44,110 nt of DNA from Effusibacillus pohliae DSM 22757 (GTDB lineage: Bacteria > Bacillota > Bacilli > Tumebacillales > Effusibacillaceae), in assembly GCF_000376225.1 (NCBI RefSeq), contig NZ_AQXL01000111.1, positions 1 through 44,110 of the forward strand, in the 5' to 3' direction. Of this stretch, positions 7,843 to 15,693 are shown in pieces. The notes under the pieces were generated by a model. The model was not told the origin of the DNA. It saw only the letters and a program-made list of their open reading frames with translations, and made no database searches. The number at the start of each line of letters is the position of its first letter. Within the stretch, counting starts at the first letter, position 1. Position numbers and translations under genes: made by a program.

Positions 7843-8862
7843 GTGGGCCCGACAATTCGCGATGTGGCAAAGGCGGCGGGGGTTTCGATTACGACGGTGT
7901 CGCGGGTCCTCAACCAATATGCGGACGTCAATCCGAAAACGCGGCAGAAGGTGCTGAAGGTCGTCGAAAAAATGGGCTACCAGCCGAACGCGGTAGCGCG
8001 CGGCCTGGTGATGAACCGCACGCGGACGGTCGGTCTGGTGGTGTCCGATCTGACAAAATCCCGGACCGGCCATCATTTCATGTTTGACGTTCTGTGCGGG
8101 ATTAACGACAGGGCTCAGGAACTTGGCTATGATGTGGTGCTGTTTTCCACATCTCCGACCGCGCAGAGGAAAACCACCTATCTGGAGTTTGTCCGGCAGC
8201 GGCGTGTCGATGGTGTGATCATGATGGGGATCCGGCTGGATGATCCGTATACGCACGAAGTGGTGGAAGCGCCCATCCCCAGTGTGCTGGTCGATGTTCC
8301 GCTCACTTCCAGCACATGTTCGTATGTGACCACCGATAACGTGGCCGGCGCCCGAATGGCGACTGAATATTTGCTGCGTCTCGGGCATCGCCATATCGGG
8401 TTTGTCAACGGCCATCAGCAGGCGGCCGTCTCCCAGCAGCGGCTCGCCGGCTATACGCAAGCACTGGCGGCGGCCGGGGTTCCGTTTCGCGAGGAGTATG
8501 TGTATTACGGGAATTTCGAACTGGTGGACGGGGCCAACGGTGTGCAACATCTGAAACAGCAACATCCGCACATCAGTGCCGTGTTTTTTGCTTCCGACCT
8601 GATGGCGCTGGGCGGAATGAAATACATCCAGGCAAACGGGGGATGCGTGCCTGGCGATCTGTCGATCGTAGGATTCGATGATATCGACCTCGCTTCTCTC
8701 ATGCAGCCGGCGCTGACAACCGTCCGACAAATGCGCTACGAGATGGGCAAGTCGGCGGTGGATACCCTGCTTCGCATGCTTGAAGATGGGGAGACCGGCA
8801 AAGGGATCGTGCTGCCGCCGGAGCTAATCGTGCGGGAAACCGCTCAACCGTTTGCCCAGTGA
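7843..8862 (+). CDS. LacI-family transcriptional regulator of the glucan operon
   Basis: A protein of 339 residues. The N-terminal helix-turn-helix and hinge are typical: TIRDVAKAAGVSITTVSRVL, then YQPNAVARGLV at about 47-57. The periplasmic-binding-protein-like sensor domain follows, with VFFASDLMALGGMKYIQ and SIVGFDDIDLASLMQPALTT near the C-terminus. It starts with GTG; the upstream AGGCGGTG is a modest ribosome binding site. It precedes the debranching enzyme and sugar uptake genes. Identical palindromes before both units point to local repression relieved by a maltodextrin-like inducer, which is an inference. A terminator separates it from lctP. Confidence 0.88.
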   Translation: MGPTIRDVAKAAGVSITTVSRVLNQYADVNPKTRQKVLKVVEKMGYQPNAVARGLVMNRTRTVGLVVSDLTKSRTGHHFMFDVLCGINDRAQELGYDVVLFSTSPTAQRKTTYLEFVRQRRVDGVIMMGIRLDDPYTHEVVEAPIPSVLVDVPLTSSTCSYVTTDNVAGARMATEYLLRLGHRHIGFVNGHQQAAVSQQRLAGYTQALAAAGVPFREEYVYYGNFELVDGANGVQHLKQQHPHISAVFFASDLMALGGMKYIQANGGCVPGDLSIVGFDDIDLASLMQPALTTVRQMRYEMGKSAVDTLLRMLEDGETGKGIVLPPELIVRETAQPFAQ

Positions 8863-8992
8863 ACGGGCGGCTTAGAAAAGAACGGGCTCCACTGTGGGCC
8901 GCAGGCACGGCTTCGGGTGGCTGGTGGCGCCAAGGCTCACGCTCATGCTTCCGCTTGCCGCAGGTGCAAGCAAGGGGTTGCCCGGTTACAAT

Positions 8993-9006
8993 CGAAAACG
9001 TTTTCG
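8993..9006 (+). promoter_or_regulatory. LacI-type operator O2 before the debranching operon
   Basis: CGAAAACGTTTTCG is a perfect 14-base palindrome 75 bases before the amylo-1,6-glucosidase start. It shares its core with the site before the regulator gene. The 218-base gap between the two genes (8863-9080) otherwise shows only a weak GC-rich hairpin, and no clear promoter pair was picked out. Confidence 0.72.
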
Positions 9007-9080
9007 GTATCGCGCGGCCATCGTATGACGTAACGAACCAACGACTTATCGCACGACCAAATGCAACCAGGGAGGCTGTC

Positions 9081-11174
9081 ATGAACTATCGAGTGATCAA
9101 GGAAGACGATCTGTTTTTGCTGACCGATCCGGTCGGCGATATTCGGCCGGGCGAGGAACGGGGGTTCGGGCTATTTACGAAAGACACCCGGTTTCTCAGC
9201 CGGTACGAGGTTTCGGTAGAAAATCTGGACATGATTTTGCTGTCGTCGCATGCCGCGGAAAATTATATCGGCACGATCCGCTTGACGAACAAAGAGAAGA
9301 TGGAAAACGGCGATATCAAAGTCTGGCGCGAATCGATCGCGATGGAAAGGAAGCGGTTTATTGAAGGAGGCGTGCTGTATGAAAGCGTATCCTTCCGCAA
9401 CCACAATGCCTATCCGGTGGAATTGCAGGTCGCCGTCCGCGTCGATGCCGATTACAGGGATATGTTTGAAGTGCGGGGGTATCAGAACGGGCAAAAAGGA
9501 ACGCTTCATCCTGTTGAAACGAGTTCCTGCCAGATTCGTCTGTCCTATACCGGGAGTGACCGGGTGAAACGGGCGACGATCGTTGCATTCGAACCGAAAC
9601 CGAAAACGATTTCGGAAAAAACGGCCGTGTACTCGCTGTCACTCGCTCCGTTCGGCATGGCGCAGATTGCTATTTCGATCGTTCCGGTAATCGACGGACA
9701 GGCGCCGGAAATCAGGGACAGTGCGGAAGCGATCCGCCGCCTGCAGGCGTCCTATGCGGAATGGGAGCGGGAATGCACGGTTGTGGAAACAGACAACGAA
9801 GCGTTTAACGCGCTGGTGGCCCGCGCCAAGAAAGACATCCGCGTACTGCTCACCGATGTCGGGTACGGACGGTTTCCGGTTGCCGGGCTGCCGATTTTTG
9901 CGGTGCCGTTCGGCCGCGATTCCCTGATTGCCGCACTGCAGTTGATGGCGATCAACCCTGATGTGGCGAAAGGGACCTTGCGAACGATGGCGGCGTATCA
10001 GGGGAGCAAGCTCGACCCCTGGCGGGACGAACAGCCAGGCAAAATCATGCACGAGATTCGATATGGCGAACTGGCGAATTCCGGAATCATTCCGTTCACC
10101 CCTTATTATGGAACGATCGATGCGACTCCCTTGTTCCTCGTGTTGGCAGCCGAGTACTATGACTGGACGGGCGATGAGGAGTTGCTTCGCGAGCTGCTGC
10201 CCAATCTCGAACGGGCCCTGGAATGGGTGGATACCTATGGGGATCGCGACGGGGATGGATATGTCGAATATTTCCAGGAATCAAGCAAAGGGATTGCCAA
10301 TCAGGGGTGGAAAGACTCGGGCGATTCGGTCGTCCACAAAGACGGCTCGCTGGCCCGGGCGCCGATCGCCCTGGCGGAAGTGCAGGGCTACGTGTATGAC
10401 GCAAAAATCCGTCTGGCAACCGTGTTCGACCGTCTTGGGCAAACCGGGAAAGCGCATGATTTGCGGGAATCCGCCGCCCGGCTGAAGCAGAATTTTGCCC
10501 GCGATTTCTGGATGCAGGACGAACAGTTTGTGGCGATCGCGCTCGATCATGAAAAAAAGCAGGTCGAATCGGTCACATCCAATCCGGGACATTGCCTCTG
10601 GTCCGGTCTGCTGACCGAAGAACAAGCGAAACAAGTGGCGGATCGCCTGCTGGCGCCCGACATGTTCTCCGGCTGGGGGATTCGCACCATGAGCAGCCGC
10701 TCAACCGGGTACAACCCGATGAGCTATCACGACGGTTCAGTCTGGCCGCATGACAATTCCCTCTGTGTGATGGGACTCAAGCGATATGGATTTGAGGAGC
10801 ATGCCAATCGAGTCATGGAAGGATTGATCGAAGCGGCGAAACATTTCGAGTACGACCGGTTGCCGGAGCTCTTTTGCGGTTATTCGAAAGAAGAAGGCTA
10901 CCCGGTTCCCTATCCGGTGGCCTGTTCGCCGCAGGCGTGGGCGGCCGGAACCCCGCTTTTGTTTGTGCGGGCGATGCTCGGCTTGCAGCCGGATGTGCCG
11001 AACGGCGTCGTTCGTTTGTTCCCTTCCTTGCCGCGGGGGATCAACCGTTTGACAGTCCGCAATCTGCGTGTGGGCAACGGGTCGCTCGACCTGTTGATGC
11101 AAAAATACAACGATGCGCACACGACCTTCAAAGTGATTCACAATTCAACCGGCCTGCAAGTGATAGCCGGGTAA
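9081..11174 (+). CDS. Amylo-alpha-1,6-glucosidase / glycogen debranching-type enzyme
   Basis: Cleaves alpha-1,6 branches of glycogen- or maltodextrin-like glucans, probably in the cytosol since no signal peptide is seen. The 697 residues begin with an N-terminal debranching-enzyme domain (LLTDPVGDIRPGEERGFGLF; KDTRFLSRYEV). An (alpha/alpha)6 catalytic domain follows from about residue 240. Likely active-site acids lie in NQGWKDSGD (about 408-416) and SVWPHDNSLC (about 551-560). CAGGGAGG six bases before ATG 9081 fixes the start; the open frame extends further upstream without support. It leads the operon with a binding protein and two permeases under the operator at 8993. Confidence 0.85.
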   Translation: MNYRVIKEDDLFLLTDPVGDIRPGEERGFGLFTKDTRFLSRYEVSVENLDMILLSSHAAENYIGTIRLTNKEKMENGDIKVWRESIAMERKRFIEGGVLYESVSFRNHNAYPVELQVAVRVDADYRDMFEVRGYQNGQKGTLHPVETSSCQIRLSYTGSDRVKRATIVAFEPKPKTISEKTAVYSLSLAPFGMAQIAISIVPVIDGQAPEIRDSAEAIRRLQASYAEWERECTVVETDNEAFNALVARAKKDIRVLLTDVGYGRFPVAGLPIFAVPFGRDSLIAALQLMAINPDVAKGTLRTMAAYQGSKLDPWRDEQPGKIMHEIRYGELANSGIIPFTPYYGTIDATPLFLVLAAEYYDWTGDEELLRELLPNLERALEWVDTYGDRDGDGYVEYFQESSKGIANQGWKDSGDSVVHKDGSLARAPIALAEVQGYVYDAKIRLATVFDRLGQTGKAHDLRESAARLKQNFARDFWMQDEQFVAIALDHEKKQVESVTSNPGHCLWSGLLTEEQAKQVADRLLAPDMFSGWGIRTMSSRSTGYNPMSYHDGSVWPHDNSLCVMGLKRYGFEEHANRVMEGLIEAAKHFEYDRLPELFCGYSKEEGYPVPYPVACSPQAWAAGTPLLFVRAMLGLQPDVPNGVVRLFPSLPRGINRLTVRNLRVGNGSLDLLMQKYNDAHTTFKVIHNSTGLQVIAG

Positions 11175-11197
11175 AAATCCAAAGGGGGCAAAAAAGG

Positions 11198-12451
11198 ATG
11201 CACAAGAAGGCGAAAATGTTGTCTGGGATTCTGGCGGCAACCCTTGTCATGATGGGACTCGCCGGATGTAGCGGAGCCAACAAGGAGCAGGCTTCACAAC
11301 CGGCCAAGGAAGGGGAAAAAATCACCCTGCGAGTCGGCGGCTGGGCCTCCAGTCCGGAAGAGCAAGCGATTCTGGACGCCCAGATCGCGGAATTCAAAAA
11401 GAACCATCCGAACATCGATGTCAAGTTTGAACCGGTGGTCGGCGACTACCTGCAGAAACTGCAGCCGATGATCGCATCGAAAACGGAACCGGATATTTTC
11501 TATCTGGATGCCTACGCGGCCCCTGAATTCATGGACAAAGGCGTGATCGAACCGATCGACGAGTATGTCAAGAAAAACAATGTGAACCTCGGCGACTATG
11601 AGGACGCTGCGGTCAAGGCGTTCCAGTGGAAGGGCAAAACGTACGGGCTGCCGAAGGATTACAGCACGCTGGCGCTCTTCTACAACAAGGACATGCTGGA
11701 CAAAGCCGGCGTCAAACCGCCGACCAACTGGACGGAACTGAGGGAGGCGGCGAAAAAACTGACCAAAGACGGCGTTGTTGGCTTCTCGATGTCGGCCGAG
11801 CTGCCGCGTTACCAGCCGTTCCTGATGCAGGCGGGCGGATCGGTGTATGACGGGGAAAAAGCGACGTTCAGCAAACCGGAAAACGCCACGGCGATTGACT
11901 TTATCTATGGCGAAATGATGAAAAAGGACAAAATCGCTGCCTATCCGAAGACGCTTGGCAAGGACTGGTCCGGTGACGCGTTTGCCGATGGCAAAGCGGC
12001 GATGGTGGTGGAGGGTCCCTGGCTGATCCCGCACCTGGCGAAAAAATCGCCGAACCTCAAGTACGGCATCACCGAACTGCCGGTGAAAGAGGGTGGAAAA
12101 CCGTCGAATATGATCTTTACCGTGGCGTACGCACTGTCCAAAAACTCCAAGCACAAACAGGAAGCGTTTGAATTGATGGTCTTTCTGACCGGCAAGGAAG
12201 GACAGAAGTTTGTGGTGGAAAAAGGTCTGGCGATTCCCACCAACAAGGAACTGGGCAAGGATTTCGCGACCAAGTACCCGGAACGGGCGCCGTTTGTCAA
12301 GGCGGTCTCCTATGCGACTCCGTTCCAGTACGGAACGATTGGCGTAAAACTGGTCGATGCCGGCAACAAGGCGGCGGAAGCGGTACTGCTTGGCGCGAAG
12401 CCGGACGCGAAAGCGGCCCTGGAAGAAGCGCAGGCCAAAATGGGTCAATAA
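11198..12451 (+). CDS. Sugar ABC transporter substrate-binding lipoprotein
   Basis: An extracellular solute-binding protein of 417 residues (family 1, MalE-like). It has a lipoprotein signal peptide with lipobox LAGC (Cys24), so it is anchored to the outer face of the membrane. Typical features are EEQAILDAQIAEFKKNHPNI, EPDIFYLDAYAAPEFMDKG, WKGKTYGLPKDYSTLALFYN and DGKAAMVVEGPWLIP. ATG 11198 follows AAAGGGGG by about 10 bases. Given the debranching enzyme before it, the ligand is probably a malto-oligosaccharide, which is an inference. A strong hairpin separates it from the permease genes. Confidence 0.9.
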   Translation: MHKKAKMLSGILAATLVMMGLAGCSGANKEQASQPAKEGEKITLRVGGWASSPEEQAILDAQIAEFKKNHPNIDVKFEPVVGDYLQKLQPMIASKTEPDIFYLDAYAAPEFMDKGVIEPIDEYVKKNNVNLGDYEDAAVKAFQWKGKTYGLPKDYSTLALFYNKDMLDKAGVKPPTNWTELREAAKKLTKDGVVGFSMSAELPRYQPFLMQAGGSVYDGEKATFSKPENATAIDFIYGEMMKKDKIAAYPKTLGKDWSGDAFADGKAAMVVEGPWLIPHLAKKSPNLKYGITELPVKEGGKPSNMIFTVAYALSKNSKHKQEAFELMVFLTGKEGQKFVVEKGLAIPTNKELGKDFATKYPERAPFVKAVSYATPFQYGTIGVKLVDAGNKAAEAVLLGAKPDAKAALEEAQAKMGQ

Positions 12452-12462
12452 TCGAACCTGGT

Positions 12463-12509
12463 ATGGGAAAAAGATGCTCGTTTCTGAAACAGCGGGCATC
12501 TTTTCCCAT
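12463..12509 (+). terminator. Intra-operon hairpin after the binding-protein gene
   Basis: A stem of about 14 base pairs (12463-12477 with 12496-12509, one bulged A) and an 18-base loop, without a T run. Such hairpins after binding-protein genes stabilise the upstream mRNA or cut read-through, giving more binding protein than permease. Confidence 0.65.
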
Positions 12510-12533
12510 GATTTGCAAAAGGAGGGGAAGCCG

Positions 12534-13409
12534 GTGCGGACGCGCGGAGATTTGCTGACCGGATACCTGTTTGTGCTGCCGGTTGCTGTTTCGCTGACGG
12601 TGTTTCTGATCGGCCCGATTTTTTACGCGTTTTACATCAGCTTTCACGAATTTTCGTTCCTGGCTCCCGATCAGGCAACGTGGGTCGGATTGGAGAATTA
12701 CGTGAAGCTGTTTCATGACCCCCGTTTTTTGAAAGCGGTGGCAAACACCAGCTTTTATTCGCTTGGCGTGGTGCCGGTTCAGATTTGTATCGCGCTGCTG
12801 CTCGCCTTGATCGTGGATTCGAAGATCAAGGGCAAAACGTTTTTTCGCGTGGTCTACTTCCTGCCGACCGTCACGTCGACCGTTGCGGTTTCGGTGATGT
12901 TTCTGTACCTGTTCAAAAACGACGGGATCGTCAATCTGCTTCTGTCCAAACTGGGAATCCCGACGGTCGATTGGTTCAACAGCATCCATTTTGCGCTGCC
13001 GGCGACGATGATGATGGCGATCTGGACCACGGTCGGCCAGTTTATGGTGATCTATCTGGCCGGTTTGCAGGACATTCCGAACGAACTGTACGAAGCGGCG
13101 GAAGTCGATGGAGCAACCCCCTGGCAAAAGCTGCGGTTTATCACCTGGCCGATGCTCAGGCCCACCACATTTTTCGTGTTGATCATGTCGATCATCGGCA
13201 CGTTCCAGGTGTTTGACCAGATGTACGTGATTTCCAAGGGGGAAGGCGGCCCGCAGGACGCCACCCTGACGGTCGTGTTTTATCTATACCGCGCGGCGTT
13301 TAAAGATTTCAACATGGGGTATGCGTCCGCGATGGCGTTTGTGCTGTTCCTGATCATTCTGGCGCTCACATTGATCCAGAAGAAATTTTTCAAGGAAGAA
13401 ACGGCGTGA
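12534..13409 (+). CDS. Sugar ABC transporter permease (MalF type)
   Basis: An inner-membrane subunit of 291 residues with six membrane helices. It carries the ABC importer loop EAAEVDGATPWQKLRFITWPMLRP near residues 195-218, which docks to the ATPase. It starts at GTG 12534 after AAGGAGGGG. It ends 12 bases before the second permease and pairs with it to form the channel. The ATPase gene is missing locally, so a shared MsmX-like ATPase encoded elsewhere is expected. Confidence 0.9.
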   Translation: MRTRGDLLTGYLFVLPVAVSLTVFLIGPIFYAFYISFHEFSFLAPDQATWVGLENYVKLFHDPRFLKAVANTSFYSLGVVPVQICIALLLALIVDSKIKGKTFFRVVYFLPTVTSTVAVSVMFLYLFKNDGIVNLLLSKLGIPTVDWFNSIHFALPATMMMAIWTTVGQFMVIYLAGLQDIPNELYEAAEVDGATPWQKLRFITWPMLRPTTFFVLIMSIIGTFQVFDQMYVISKGEGGPQDATLTVVFYLYRAAFKDFNMGYASAMAFVLFLIILALTLIQKKFFKEETA

Positions 13410-13421
13410 GGAGGTGTGAGT

Positions 13422-14234
13422 ATGTGGCGGAGAATGTCAAGATTGCTGTTTTACGCGGTGGTGATCGGCTATGCGGTGCTGACGCTGATTCCGTTTTTGT
13501 GGTCCCTCTACACCTCCCTGAAAACGACGCCTGAAATCGATAAACTGTGGGTGCCGTTCAGCCATTTGACGATAGAAAATTACAAGTATATTGTCACGCA
13601 GTTTCCGTTTTTCCGCTGGTTTCTCAATTCGGTGCTGATCGCGGTGGCGGTGACGCTTGGCAATTTGCTGTTTAACACGTTGGCCGGTTATGCGCTGGCG
13701 CGGATCCGGTTTCCCGGCCGCACGCTGCTGTTTTATGTGGTGCTGGCCGTGATGATGGTGCCGGGCCAGGTCGTGATGATTCCGGTCTATATCATGCTGG
13801 CTAACTGGGGCTGGATCAACACCTACTGGGGATTCACGATTCCGTTTCTGACTTCCTCGTTTGGGATTTTCCTAATGCGGCAGTTTTTCCTGTCGCTGCC
13901 GCGGGAACTGGAAGAGGCGGCCACGATCGACGGGCTCAGCCGTTGGGGGATTTTCTGGCGGATTGCGCTGCCGCTGGCCAAACCGGCGCTGGCCGCGCAG
14001 ACCATTTTCATGTTCCTCGGCAACTGGAACTCGTTCATGTGGCCCAGCCTGCTTGCGTCGTCCGACGACATGTACACGCTGCCGGTCGGCTTAAACTCGT
14101 TCCACTGGCAGTATGTCGCTTACTGGAATGTGGACATGGCCGGCACGATGTTCATGACGATCCCGATGATCATCGTTTTCCTGATCTTCCAGAAATGGTT
14201 CATCAAAGGGATCGCGACCACTGGTCTCAAATAA
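13422..14234 (+). CDS. Sugar ABC transporter permease (MalG type)
   Basis: A protein of 270 residues with six membrane helices and the docking loop EEAATIDGLSRWGIFWRIALPLAKPA at about 166-190. ATG 13422 follows AGGAGGT by six bases; the GTG at 13416 overlaps that site and is less likely. It is the last gene of the glucan uptake operon, followed by structured RNA and a terminator. The product forms the translocation pore with the preceding permease. Confidence 0.9.
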   Translation: MWRRMSRLLFYAVVIGYAVLTLIPFLWSLYTSLKTTPEIDKLWVPFSHLTIENYKYIVTQFPFFRWFLNSVLIAVAVTLGNLLFNTLAGYALARIRFPGRTLLFYVVLAVMMVPGQVVMIPVYIMLANWGWINTYWGFTIPFLTSSFGIFLMRQFFLSLPRELEEAATIDGLSRWGIFWRIALPLAKPALAAQTIFMFLGNWNSFMWPSLLASSDDMYTLPVGLNSFHWQYVAYWNVDMAGTMFMTIPMIIVFLIFQKWFIKGIATTGLK

Positions 14235-14304
14235 TGCTGCAAATGGCAGCAGCCTGATACTTACTGGAAGAAACCGCTCCGCGCAAAATGCGGTTCCCCG
14301 TAAG
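14235..14304 (+). other. Structured 3' region of the sugar operon
   Basis: A hairpin TGCTGC/GCAGCA (14235-14251) lies directly after the stop. A longer nested hairpin follows, with CTTAC/GTAAG outside (14260-14264 / 14300-14304) and AACCGC/GCGGTT inside (14272-14277 / 14290-14295). No T run follows, so it is not the terminator. It may be a stabilising 3' end or part of a small RNA. Confidence 0.4.
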
Positions 14305-14346
14305 CGAAGTGACCACGTACAACGGTTTCTGACAGTTGCATAGCAA

Positions 14347-14378
14347 ACGCCCGGAGACAGCACCCGGGCGTATTTTTT
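14347..14378 (+). terminator. Terminator of the sugar operon
   Basis: ACGCCCGG (14347-14354) pairs with CCGGGCGT (14364-14371), followed by ATTTTTT. Confidence 0.88.
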
Positions 14379-14457
14379 GTATATATATTCAATGAGACTT
14401 GGCCGCAAGCATAGCGAACCTTGTCTTCCGCATAAATAGTGGGGGAGGAGGGATAGC

Positions 14458-14655
14458 ATGCGAGACATCACTTGCCACAAATGCGGTTCCGAATACTATT
14501 TGACGGTGCACCGGTTCTCCGGCAAAAGCAGCGGTTCGGTCCGCTGCCTGGTGTGCAGGACAGGGTTGGTCGCCTGGTCGAACAGTACCACCGCTTACTC
14601 TGCGAAGTTGAAAGTGCGGCGCACCGACCATCTGAAACCGAATGCCGGCTCGTGA
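14458..14655 (+). CDS. Small zinc-ribbon-like protein
   Basis: A protein of 65 residues with two CxxC pairs, CHKC (6-9) and CLVC (30-33), spaced like a zinc ribbon. ATG 14458 is preceded by GGGGGAGGAGGG, a very strong ribosome binding site. It stands alone after the sugar operon terminator. Such proteins may bind DNA, RNA or a protein partner. No family name is recognised. Confidence 0.6.
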   Translation: MRDITCHKCGSEYYLTVHRFSGKSSGSVRCLVCRTGLVAWSNSTTAYSAKLKVRRTDHLKPNAGS

Positions 14656-14670
14656 TCGCAGGTTGATTTT

Positions 14671-15291
14671 TTACAGGAAAAATGTCATGATCAAAGCGGT
14701 TAGGAGAATCAACAGAAAACCGCCGAATATGATCGCCGGCAGCGCATTGGCGAAAGTGCGGTTGCGCCGCGTTGCCGGTTCTGTTTCCCGGGAATGGCCG
14801 GGCAGCTCTTCTTCCAGGGCAAACTCGAAATCTGACACGTCAAACACCTGAACGGGAATCTCGGCATCGACGATACGTGCTTGCAAGGACGGCTCTTCCG
14901 TCAGCAGCGGAACGTTTTCCTTCACTGCGAGCACGATCAACTCCGTTTCGATCGGATCGAACGTTTCTCCGTAAGCGGCCGTGTCGACCGCGTTGACGAC
15001 CTGAAAAGTGACTTGTTGATTGTAGAGAATCGGTTTGCTGACGGCCCATGGAGCGGTCAGGCACGACTCGGCCTGTTTGCGAACAAACGGATTTTCAAAA
15101 AATCGGATCAACCGTTCGATATTCGCCCGGATCGTCGCCTGTTCCGCTGCGTCGGCCGACAGGTTCTCATTCACCAGCAGCGGTAGCTCCTGCACGGTCG
15201 AATACGGCAACAAATAACGCACTGGCTGCAGCGGCTGCAGCAATTCGCCAAACATCGCCAGCACCACCGGCTCGGTCACGAATGTGCGCAT
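14671..15291 (-). CDS. Tail-anchored PIN-like domain protein
   Basis: A protein of 206 residues. The N-terminal VTEPVVLAMFGELL, an internal Glu35, and ETELIVLAVKENVPLLTEE near 115-133 resemble the strands and acidic positions of PIN nucleases. The expected Asp residues are mostly Glu here (E7, E35, E117, E132/E133). Residues about 184-206 form one C-terminal membrane helix ending the protein, so the domain should face the cytosol. The start lies four bases after the stop of the small membrane protein gene, so the two form an operon. PIN membership is a weak, pattern-based call. Confidence 0.5.
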   Translation of the reverse strand: MRTFVTEPVVLAMFGELLQPLQPVRYLLPYSTVQELPLLVNENLSADAAEQATIRANIERLIRFFENPFVRKQAESCLTAPWAVSKPILYNQQVTFQVVNAVDTAAYGETFDPIETELIVLAVKENVPLLTEEPSLQARIVDAEIPVQVFDVSDFEFALEEELPGHSRETEPATRRNRTFANALPAIIFGGFLLILLTALIMTFFL

Positions 15292-15294
15292 GCC

Positions 15295-15498
15295 TTATTT
15301 TCCTCTATACCGCTTTTTGTAGTTACGGGCGGCTGAGTCGATCGCCGTGTATCCGACAAAAACCAAACCGTATGCGAGCATCCCCATGACATAGTACGGA
15401 ATGGGTTCACCCGCCCGTTTGGCGAACGCGTACATAGCGGCGCCTGCGATTGCGATCAGCAGCGAAATCAGCAAGATGACCGTGTTTCGCGTTTGCAT
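15295..15498 (-). CDS. Small two-helix membrane protein
   Basis: A protein of 67 residues with two hydrophobic helices (about 6-26 and 33-52) and a basic tail (YKKRYRGK). AAGGAG precedes ATG 15498 at good distance. It is the first gene of a two-gene unit with the PIN-like tail-anchored protein. No family is recognised. The 195 bases between it and the divergent pseudokinase gene hold no gene and probably both promoters. Confidence 0.55.
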   Translation of the reverse strand: MQTRNTVILLISLLIAIAGAAMYAFAKRAGEPIPYYVMGMLAYGLVFVGYTAIDSAARNYKKRYRGK

Positions 15499-15693
15499 GC
15501 TACCAGCTCCTTCAACGAGAATGATACCGAAAAGGGAAACGGGTTTTCAACGGAAATTTCACAGAATCCATTGCAGGATTTTATCGAATTCGAACGAAAT
15601 ATAACAAGGCGAACCTGACAGTGAGCGGGTGATTGGCTGTTTCATGCCTGCATTTGTTGGAGTATTGACGATTGGAGAGAGGAGGGACAAGCG

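Noticed and set aside
10874-11197. A 108-codon upstream extension of the binding protein frame
   Set aside because: It would overlap the debranching enzyme and remove the lipoprotein signal from the N-terminus. ATG 11198 with AAAGGGGG and a signal peptide is clearly the start.
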